Below, one piece after another: positions 59,136 to 64,000 of a stretch of DNA of 64,000 nt. Positions within the stretch are counted from its first letter, which is position 1; each line of letters begins with the position of its first letter. A program made the translations under genes and the position numbers. The notes under the pieces were generated by a model. That model saw only the letters and a program-made list of their open reading frames with translations, did not search any database and was not told where the DNA came from. The DNA is from Cyanophora paradoxa (taxonomy: Eukaryota > Glaucocystophyceae > Cyanophorales > Cyanophoraceae), in assembly GCA_004431415.1 (NCBI GenBank), contig QPMI01000010.1, forward strand, positions 496,001 to 560,000, written 5' to 3'.

Positions 59136-59148
59136 CTCCAGAAATCAC
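59136..59148 (-). promoter_or_regulatory. Viral promoter motif
   Basis: Minus-strand GTGATTTCTGGAG, 10 bases before the ATG at 59126, next to the stop of the resolvase gene. Confidence 0.6.
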
Positions 59149-59621
59149 AACGGATTGAGGGCGGCGTAGAGGGCGATTAAGTAGGCGTCGCAGAGGTCAT
59201 CGAGCTTCCCGTTTCGATCCGCGATATCGGCAAGCTCGGCGGGTACAAGGTCGCGGCACTTGTCCACGGCGCCGCGCTTACGCTCCTTGTAGCTCGGGTT
59301 CGAGATCTTGAAGAAGTGCTTGATGGCGCGCGGGCTCACGATGCGCGCACGCCCGTACAGGAGGGCGTGGAGCGTGCACTCGATGCAACGATTAATTCCC
59401 GTCCTCTGGCCCTCGATCGCGATCTGGTCGGGAAGGCCGAAGGCGCTATGGCCGCGAGTAACCTCAACCAGGCGCGCCACAAGGCGGCCACAGCAGCGCG
59501 CAGACGGGAAGAGGGCGATCTTTTGCCAGTCGAGAATCTGGGATTCCTTTGTCTGCGGATCGAATTCGATGAGGCACCAGGCGAAATTAATGACCCCCAC
59601 ATCCACGCCGAGAATCTTCAT
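59145..59621 (-). CDS. RuvC-like Holliday junction resolvase (poxvirus A22 type)
   Basis: 158 residues from ATG at 59621. The RNase H-fold active site is visible: MKILGVDVGVINFAWCLIEF (Asp7), PDQIAIEGQRTGINRCIE (Glu70), and DRNGKLDDLCDAYLIALYA (Asp142 and Asp145). The length and motif spacing match the A22/RuvC-like resolvases of nucleocytoplasmic viruses. These cut branched or concatemeric DNA before packaging. It diverges from the ATPase gene through a shared 37-base promoter region. Confidence 0.92.
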   Translation of the reverse strand: MKILGVDVGVINFAWCLIEFDPQTKESQILDWQKIALFPSARCCGRLVARLVEVTRGHSAFGLPDQIAIEGQRTGINRCIECTLHALLYGRARIVSPRAIKHFFKISNPSYKERKRGAVDKCRDLVPAELADIADRNGKLDDLCDAYLIALYAALNPL

Positions 59622-59631
59622 TCCGAGGTCA

Positions 59632-59645
59632 CAAGAAAATCTGAA
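59632..59645. promoter_or_regulatory. Shared promoter of resolvase and ATPase
   Basis: CAAGAAAATCTGAA reads TTCAGATTTTCTTG on the minus strand (motif for the resolvase, start 59621). On the plus strand it gives a weaker AAAATCTGAA, 14 bases before the ATPase ATG at 59659. Confidence 0.6.
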
Positions 59646-59658
59646 TGAAGGGGGTAAA

Positions 59659-60720
59659 ATGGCCAAGGACCCCAAGAAGCCGAAGAAGCCGAAGGCGGCC
59701 AAGCCCCAGGCCGCCCAGCCCCAGGGCACCGCCCCCGCCCCCGCCGGCCAGGCCACCGGCTCGGGCTCGGGCACCGCCCCCGCCGCCGGCGCCAGCTGCG
59801 CGATGGGCATGACGGAGGACGGCATGCAGCTCACGCCCGAGCAGGTCAACGCCTTCCTCGACAACTCGAAGACGGGCGGCATCGAGCGCATGGCCTGCCT
59901 GCCGGAACTTAAGTGGTTCGACGTGAACACCGTGAAGTCCGACGCCACCGTCGTGTGCGTGGGCAAGCGGCGCACGGGCAAGTCCTTCTTCCTTCGCGAT
60001 CTCATGTTCAACCTCTCGGGCACCTTCCCTGGGGGTATCGTGATCAGCCAGACCGATCGCCTGAACGGGTACTGGAAGCAGTACATACCCCAGCGCTTCA
60101 TCTGGCCCAAGTACAACCCGGGCGTGCTCTTCCATCTATTCAGGAGGCAGCAGGCGATCATGCAGCACAACAAGTCGGAAGACGTGCTGGCGGGAAAGGA
60201 AGATCCCGTCGACCCGCGATTTTTCGTGCTGCTCGACGACGTGATTTCCGACGCGCGGCTGCGGTACGACGAGGCCCTCAACGAGCTGTTCGTGGCGGGG
60301 CGCCACTACAAAATCATGACCCTTATCACGACGCAGTATGCCAAGGGCATCAATCCCGTCCTGCGCTCCAATACTGATCTGGCTGTCATTTTCAAGTGCT
60401 CGCAGGCGATGCAGCGCGAGGCCCTCGCAAAGGAGTGGGGCGACATCATATCCCAGCGCGCCTTCTACTACCTGCTCGATAAATACACGCAGGATAACCA
60501 CTGCCTTATCATCGATTCTTCCAACAACTCTACGAACCCTCTGGACGTCCTGTACGTCTACAAGGCCGAGGAGCCGCCCCCGTTCCGAATCGGATCCAAG
60601 GAGTACTGGGAGGGCGAAACCGTCAACGGGGAAAATCTCGTGGGTCCGGACGACGGCACGGTGGACAAGACGCTCCTCGGCATGATAGATAATTTCAGGA
60701 AGCACCGCGGCCTCGCCTGA
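59659..60720 (+). CDS. DNA-packaging ATPase (A32/FtsK-HerA type)
   Basis: 353 residues from ATG at 59659. After a Lys/Pro/Ala-rich N-terminus, the Walker A is VCVGKRRTGKSFFLRDLM (residues 100-117), Walker B is FFVLLDDVISDARL with Asp193/Asp194, and the third motif is MTLITTQYAKG. Further family-like sequence includes SNTDLAVIFKCSQAMQREAL and LIIDSSNNSTNPLDVLYVY. This ATPase pumps the viral genome into the capsid and is a hallmark of nucleocytoplasmic viruses and relatives. It is intronless. Confidence 0.95.
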   Translation: MAKDPKKPKKPKAAKPQAAQPQGTAPAPAGQATGSGSGTAPAAGASCAMGMTEDGMQLTPEQVNAFLDNSKTGGIERMACLPELKWFDVNTVKSDATVVCVGKRRTGKSFFLRDLMFNLSGTFPGGIVISQTDRLNGYWKQYIPQRFIWPKYNPGVLFHLFRRQQAIMQHNKSEDVLAGKEDPVDPRFFVLLDDVISDARLRYDEALNELFVAGRHYKIMTLITTQYAKGINPVLRSNTDLAVIFKCSQAMQREALAKEWGDIISQRAFYYLLDKYTQDNHCLIIDSSNNSTNPLDVLYVYKAEEPPPFRIGSKEYWEGETVNGENLVGPDDGTVDKTLLGMIDNFRKHRGLA

Positions 60721-60732
60721 TTTTTTCTGAGG
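60720..60732 (+). promoter_or_regulatory. Viral promoter motif
   Basis: ATTTTTTCTGAGG directly after the ATPase stop, 14 bases before the ATG at 60747. Confidence 0.65.
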
Positions 60733-60746
60733 CTACGTGCGTAACC

Positions 60747-61091
60747 ATGTCGCCCAGCGCCCACATCGCCTCCGTCTTCCGCGTCGAGTCCATCGCCTAC
60801 GACTGCCTCCTGGAGGCCAGCCTTGACCCCTCCTCGCCCTTTAACGACGGCGAGGTCAGCAGCGCCCTGGAGAGGATCTGCGACGCGCTGGGAATTAATT
60901 GGGAGCGCCTGACCGCGGAGGCGGCGGACGAGGCCGCGGCCGAGTCGCTGGGGAGCGAGGATTCCAGCTCGGAAGAGATGACAGACGAAGAGGGAGACAG
61001 GGTTATTTACGTGCGCGACCCGGACGACTTTGCAACCTCGGAATCGAGCTCGGAAGAGGAGGAGACTGAGGACGAGGACTCCGACGCCTAG
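60747..61091 (+). CDS. Acidic viral protein of unknown function
   Basis: 114 residues (MSPSAHIASVFRVESIAYDC). The first 65 residues look helical and folded (NDGEVSSALERICDALGINW); the rest is Glu/Asp/Ser-rich (GSEDSSSEEMTDEEG and ESSSEEEETEDEDSD) with many casein-kinase-2-like sites. It lies between the ATPase and a hydrophobic protein gene in the same direction. Confidence 0.7.
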   Translation: MSPSAHIASVFRVESIAYDCLLEASLDPSSPFNDGEVSSALERICDALGINWERLTAEAADEAAAESLGSEDSSSEEMTDEEGDRVIYVRDPDDFATSESSSEEEETEDEDSDA

Positions 61092-61101
61092 GCGCGCCCC
61101 T

Positions 61102-61116
61102 TAAAAATTTCCGAGG
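61102..61116 (+). promoter_or_regulatory. Viral promoter motif, CCGAGG variant
   Basis: TAAAAATTTCCGAGG, 10 bases before the ATG at 61127. Confidence 0.6.
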
Positions 61117-61126
61117 CCCCAGGAAA

Positions 61127-61471
61127 ATGTCAAAGGTGCTCCTAGGGCTCTCCCAGGCTATCGTGCAGTACGCCCTCGGCCTGGCATCCGGCTCCCTCAT
61201 CGACGCCGCCTTCTCCTCGCACGAAGGCGAAAATAGGGCGGGCCACGCGGCCGAGCTCGCCGCGCAAGTCGCCGTCAACGGCCTCTCCCTCGGCCTGCTC
61301 TCGAAATACGTGCTCACCCTCAAGTTCTTCGACGACGACCCCACGGGCGGAATTATGTTCATCCTCGGATTTACACACGGGCAGACGAACATGCTAATCA
61401 AGGCTACCAGCGCTAGCTTCGGAATCAAGCAGGCGCTCGAGCGGAAGGCCGCCGCGATCACTAAAGAGTAG
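61127..61471 (+). CDS. Hydrophobic viral protein of unknown function
   Basis: 114 residues (MSKVLLGLSQAIVQYALGLA). Several moderately hydrophobic, Ala/Gly-rich helices (GHAAELAAQVAVNGLSLGLL, GGIMFILGFTHGQTNMLIKA) suggest a membrane-associated or buried helical protein. It ends directly against the stop of the VLTF3-like gene on the other strand; an 11-base direct repeat (CTAAAGAGTAG) spans the two stops. Confidence 0.7.
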   Translation: MSKVLLGLSQAIVQYALGLASGSLIDAAFSSHEGENRAGHAAELAAQVAVNGLSLGLLSKYVLTLKFFDDDPTGGIMFILGFTHGQTNMLIKATSASFGIKQALERKAAAITKE

Positions 61472-62302
61472 CTAAAGAGTAGGAAAGAAATGCCAGTCGT
61501 TGTACTCGCAGATCCTGTTCCAAATCGAATCTAACTCCGAGAGTTTCTGCCTGCTCTTGAGCAAGGGAAAATAGGGGAGGTGCTGGGGCAAATCTAGCAG
61601 CACGAAAATCTGCCTGAAAACGTAGTTGTAGTTGAGCATGTTCTTCCTGCCCTGCGACTTGAACATGCTGAAGGGGACCTCCACCAGGGCGAACATCTCC
61701 TGCACCCGGTCCATATCCTCCGCGCTCATCGGAGGCGGGCGCTCGCCCGTGATGCGCCACTTGATCTGCGCCCAGCGCTCGATGTACTTCTGCTGCTTCA
61801 GAGCCCGGAGAACTTGGCGGATATTGTCTTTGCTCCACTCCTTCCCTGCCATGCGCCGCGCAATAGCTGCCAGCACGTCCTCGGGTACAGGAGAATCCTC
61901 CAGGCAGTGCTGCTTAAGTCGCTCAGATACGTGGTACTTCCGCAGGTAGTTGCTGTGGATTTCGCTGACAGCCAGGGGTTGATGGTCCGGATAATAAAAA
62001 TCCAGGACCAGACCGCAGCCTTGGCAAACCAGATCCCCATCCAGGTGAACACCAACGAGGGCGGTAGAGCCGCAATTTCCGCAGGGGACAGCGGCTTCGC
62101 CTTGGGGGCCTTGGGTGCGACGGTTGCGCTTGCGGGGGCGCTCTCCGGCTCCAAGGTAGGAACTGGTGATGGCGGCGGCGGCGGCGGGGTACGGTGCCGG
62201 AGTGTCGAAGTCTGGGTCCCCCTCGTCGTGAAGGATGGCGCCGTAGCGCTGGATCTGCTCAAAGTTTCGGAGGAGGAGATCGATTTCGCCAGAGTCTGCC
62301 AT
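61472..62302 (-). CDS. VLTF3-like late transcription factor
   Basis: 276 residues from ATG at 62302 (MADSGEIDLLLRNFEQIQRY). A zinc ribbon VPCGNCGSTALVG...LVCQGCG (Cys 74, 77, 93, 96) is followed by SEIHSNYLRKYHVSERLKQH. The C-terminal signature is KNMLNYNYVFRQIFVLLDLP, LLKSRQKLSELDSIWNRICE and DWHFFPTL, as in poxvirus VLTF3 relatives found throughout nucleocytoplasmic viruses. It should direct late gene transcription, probably through the motif found ahead of most genes here. A second open frame upstream (62433-62280) has a separate Cys-rich start and may be fused by frameshifting. Confidence 0.9.
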   Translation of the reverse strand: MADSGEIDLLLRNFEQIQRYGAILHDEGDPDFDTPAPYPAAAAAITSSYLGAGERPRKRNRRTQGPQGEAAVPCGNCGSTALVGVHLDGDLVCQGCGLVLDFYYPDHQPLAVSEIHSNYLRKYHVSERLKQHCLEDSPVPEDVLAAIARRMAGKEWSKDNIRQVLRALKQQKYIERWAQIKWRITGERPPPMSAEDMDRVQEMFALVEVPFSMFKSQGRKNMLNYNYVFRQIFVLLDLPQHLPYFPLLKSRQKLSELDSIWNRICEYNDWHFFPTL

Positions 62303-62433
62303 TCCTCCGAGTCCTCGTACTGCAGCTGAGCTACGCCCTTGCAGAAGTAGCAAACTGGCTTCACGCAATCGAGTGGGTCCCAGCCGCAGGTGAGCCCGCA
62401 GATGTGACAGAAGGCGTTGCTCAGGTGATTCAT
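62280..62433 (-). CDS. Cys-rich N-terminal frame overlapping the VLTF3-like gene
   Basis: From ATG at 62433: MNHLSNAFCHICGLTCGWDP, then CVKPVCYFCKGVAQLQYEDS. Two CxxC pairs suggest a zinc ribbon. The frame overlaps the VLTF3 ATG (inside GGAATGGCAG) by about 25 bases and beyond that only mirrors the VLTF3 gene in another register. It may be a separate small protein, or the true N-terminus of VLTF3 joined by a -1 shift. No slippery heptamer is obvious. Confidence 0.5.
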
Positions 62434-62504
62434 GTGAGGCTCAGGTGATCGCTCAGGTGAGGCGCAGGCGTACCCCGGGGCCCCACGTGGAAGCTCACCC
62501 TAGC

Positions 62505-62523
62505 CTCGGAAAATTTTCTAGGC
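62505..62523. promoter_or_regulatory. Two-sided promoter motif of the HUH gene
   Basis: CCTCGGAAAATTTTCTAGG. On the plus strand AAAATTTTCTAGG lies 12 bases before the ATG at 62535. On the minus strand AAAATTTTCCGAGG lies about 70 bases before the ATG at 62433. Confidence 0.7.
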
Positions 62524-62534
62524 CTTGGTCTGAC

Positions 62535-63392
62535 ATGCTCAACCTCATCGCGAGGGGCGTAGCAGCAAACAGGCAAGCCCGCGCTCCGAACCCGCACCTC
62601 CGCATGGACGCCTCCGGCCGCTCCCGGGTAGAGACTCACATCGTGGTGGGCAACATCAACGACAAGGTGCTGGCGCCCGACAAGACGTGGTTCCAGAAGG
62701 TGCTGGACGCGGCGCCCACCAAGACCTTCACGACGCCGTCCGGGGTAGTCGAGCAGAGGCCGCAGCGCGAGTCGAATTTTATGCTCACCATCCAGACCAA
62801 CTACAAGCCCCGGAGCAGGGGAGAAGGCTCCAAGGTTCAAGACGCCTTTTACAGGGGGCTGGAGGCCCTCTTCTACGACGACAGGCAGCTGGCAAAGTGC
62901 ATAAAGATGGGGGTATACGCGGACAAGGCGAACCCCAAGGGTCTCGATTTTAAATCGGACATGTACGACACGCACGTGGAGAAGGGCAACGCGAACATCG
63001 GCATCGAGTACGGGCCGAGGTCGGGGCGGCTACACGCGCACATCCTGCTCACGCTGGTGCACTACTCGCGCGTGCAATTCGACGGCAAGAAGGCGTCGGA
63101 TTTCCTCATCAAGTTCATGCAAACGGAGGGGCAGGGCGGCCTGCCGAATTTCTACAAGGACGACTGGTTCGGAGAGGAGTACCAGAAGACGGCGGTGCGG
63201 CCGATACGGAGAAAGGACGCCCTCGGCATGCAGTGGACGGGCAAGGAGACGGGCTACAGGAAGCGAGAAACCGCCAGGCAGATGCACGTAGACGTAAAAT
63301 TGCTACCGCAGAGCAACCTTAAGGATCTGCTGCAGCTGTACATTACGAAGACGGTAGAGGCCCTCGAGACGGGCGCTGTAAAGCTCGTGTAA
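62535..63392 (+). CDS. HUH-superfamily replication endonuclease
   Basis: 285 residues from ATG at 62535. Motif 1 is NFMLTIQTN (residues 81-89). The metal-binding HUH motif is RLHAHILL (His167, His169). A candidate catalytic tyrosine is in LQLYITK (Tyr269, YxxK spacing); GYRKRE at 240 is an alternative. HUH endonucleases nick one strand at an origin and stay bound to the 5' end, starting rolling-circle replication. Mriyaviruses all carry one and lack a DNA polymerase, so this gene supports that assignment. No helicase domain is fused here; the SF3 helicase is a separate gene 18 kb away. The last bases and the next start share an AATAAA. Confidence 0.88.
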   Translation: MLNLIARGVAANRQARAPNPHLRMDASGRSRVETHIVVGNINDKVLAPDKTWFQKVLDAAPTKTFTTPSGVVEQRPQRESNFMLTIQTNYKPRSRGEGSKVQDAFYRGLEALFYDDRQLAKCIKMGVYADKANPKGLDFKSDMYDTHVEKGNANIGIEYGPRSGRLHAHILLTLVHYSRVQFDGKKASDFLIKFMQTEGQGGLPNFYKDDWFGEEYQKTAVRPIRRKDALGMQWTGKETGYRKRETARQMHVDVKLLPQSNLKDLLQLYITKTVEALETGAVKLV

Positions 63393-63406
63393 TTTTTTTC
63401 TTGTAG
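63391..63406 (+). promoter_or_regulatory. Viral promoter motif
   Basis: AATTTTTTTCTTGTAG, directly after the HUH gene stop and 10 bases before the ATG at 63416. Confidence 0.6.
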
Positions 63407-63415
63407 CCAATAAAT

Positions 63416-64000
63416 ATGCCTCCGAAGCGCCGAGGCCGTAAGAAGAAGCCGGAGAGCGAGTCCGAGGGGTCGGCGTACGAGGAAGAGGAGGAGAAGCCAG
63501 AGTCGGAATCAGAGGAAGAGGTAGAAGAGGAAGAGGCCGAGGATGAGCCAAAGCCAAAGGGGAAGCGGGGGAAGAAGATGAAGGAAAAGAAATACAACGA
63601 GCTCGATATGCCCATAGTCGAAATTCCAAAGCGGGCCGTGCTGGTCGAGGGCGAAAACGGGCAGATCATCGAAATGCAGAAGGGCATCCCGGATGTAGTT
63701 AAAATTCTCGAGGATCCGATCACGCGCGTACAGGTACCGGAAACCACTGCGCTCGACGCCTACTACGAAGATGCAACGTTCTGGAGCATCCACAGCAAGC
63801 AGTTCTACGACGCGCTGCCCGAGGAGCGGCTGCGGGCCATCCCGCGCGCCTTCCAGAGCGCCCAAAAATCGCCGCCCGTCTGCTACCGCTGCCTGCGCCT
63901 CATGTACGAAATCCCGAGCATACCCCGCAAAAAGGGTACCGCGGAGGCCGTCGCGGAGGCGACCGCGAAGAAGGAGGCCGCGTACGCCGATTACGCGAAA
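63416..64000 (+). CDS. Viral protein of unknown function, cut by the window edge
   Basis: 195 codons are visible from ATG at 63416 and the frame is still open at 64000. The start MPPKRRGRKKKPESESEGSA has an AT-hook-like RRGRKKK, followed by about 45 acidic residues with Glu/Ser runs. A folded-looking part follows (DMPIVEIPKRAVLVEGENGQ, DVVKILEDPITRVQVPETTA, TFWSIHSKQFYDALPEERLR) with a CYRC pair. No family is recognised. It could be a DNA-associated virion protein. Confidence 0.7.
   Translation, partial: MPPKRRGRKKKPESESEGSAYEEEEEKPESESEEEVEEEEAEDEPKPKGKRGKKMKEKKYNELDMPIVEIPKRAVLVEGENGQIIEMQKGIPDVVKILEDPITRVQVPETTALDAYYEDATFWSIHSKQFYDALPEERLRAIPRAFQSAQKSPPVCYRCLRLMYEIPSIPRKKGTAEAVAEATAKKEAAYADYAK

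Larger units (their letters stand above)
33400..64000. mobile_element. Endogenous mriyavirus-like dsDNA virus genome (right end not in window)
   Basis: The region contains the NCLDV-type hallmarks: double-jelly-roll capsid protein, A32-like ATPase, VLTF3-like factor and RuvC/A22-like resolvase. It also has a YqaJ exonuclease, an SF3 helicase and an HUH endonuclease. No DNA polymerase, RNA polymerase subunit or integrase was found. Established knowledge: the proposed class Mriyaviricetes (Yaraviridae and Gamadviridae) consists of 35-45 kb viruses with NCLDV-like capsid and ATPase, an HUH endonuclease and no DNA polymerase; Pleurochrysis endemic viruses belong here. Inference: this is an endogenous copy or a very close relative, since it adjoins a host gene. 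Most genes are open, so it may be recent. A retroelement-like insertion at 47.8-50.7 kb may have interrupted it. Confidence 0.85.

Noticed and set aside
33400..64000. Polinton or polinton-like virus instead of a nucleocytovirus relative
   Set aside because: No protein-primed polymerase, integrase or adenain-type protease was seen, while VLTF3, RuvC/A22-type resolvase, YqaJ and HUH genes fit mriyaviruses better. The final word needs a capsid tree.

Overview
The window looks like nuclear DNA of a high-GC, flagellated, photosynthetic protist. The genes on the left are cut by many short spliceosomal introns, usually starting GTGCG or GTACG and ending CGCAG, with a few GC-AG introns. They include enkurin (a flagellar protein), a plastid-type APS reductase, CNOT3, a WBP4-like splicing factor and GMP synthetase. 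A haptophyte is plausible but not proven; it is suggested mainly by the kind of virus found on the right.

From 1 to about 32.4 kb is host sequence. It starts with palindrome-rich non-coding DNA holding a tRNA-Arg(CCG), a tRNA-Arg relic and a partial inverted copy of the WBP4-like gene. Then come a secreted or GPI-anchored protein (about 4.4-6.6 kb), a repeat-rich block with a gene containing tandemly duplicated exons (about 9.1-11.6 kb), an F-box/LRR protein (13.0-15.9 kb), the WBP4-like gene (16.4-19.6 kb), APS reductase (19.7-21.3 kb), tRNA-Gly(GCC), an unknown multi-exon gene (22.2-24.0 kb), CNOT3 (24.2-27.75 kb), enkurin (28.2-29.1 kb) and GMP synthetase (29.3-32.4 kb).

From about 33.4 kb to the right edge lies a viral element of at least 30.5 kb, still open at the edge. 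It carries a double-jelly-roll major capsid protein, an A32-type packaging ATPase, a VLTF3-like late transcription factor, a RuvC/A22-like resolvase, a YqaJ-type exonuclease, an SF3 helicase and an HUH (rolling-circle) endonuclease. No DNA polymerase or RNA polymerase subunit was seen. This set matches the proposed Mriyaviricetes (yaravirus, Pleurochrysis endemic viruses and relatives; 35-45 kb genomes), the small relatives of the giant viruses. I read it as an endogenous, possibly intact, mriyavirus-like genome beside GMP synthetase.

The viral genes fall into blocks: a left accessory block with YqaJ (33.5-35.7 kb); two large intron-containing genes read divergently (unknown gene 36.0-38.8 kb, SF3 helicase 39.2-44.5 kb); a cluster of small, often membrane-spanning proteins (44.6-47.2 kb); a repeat array and an RNase H-bearing retroelement-like insertion (47.2-50.7 kb); a leftward morphogenesis block with the capsid protein (51.9-59.1 kb); and a block with resolvase, ATPase, VLTF3 and HUH endonuclease (59.1-64 kb). 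Most intronless viral genes share an AT-rich motif close to (A/T)ATTTTCT(A/G/C)AG, about 10-40 bases before the ATG. This is the clearest regulatory signal in the window. The two large genes lack it, are spliced, and may belong to a different expression class dependent on the host nucleus.
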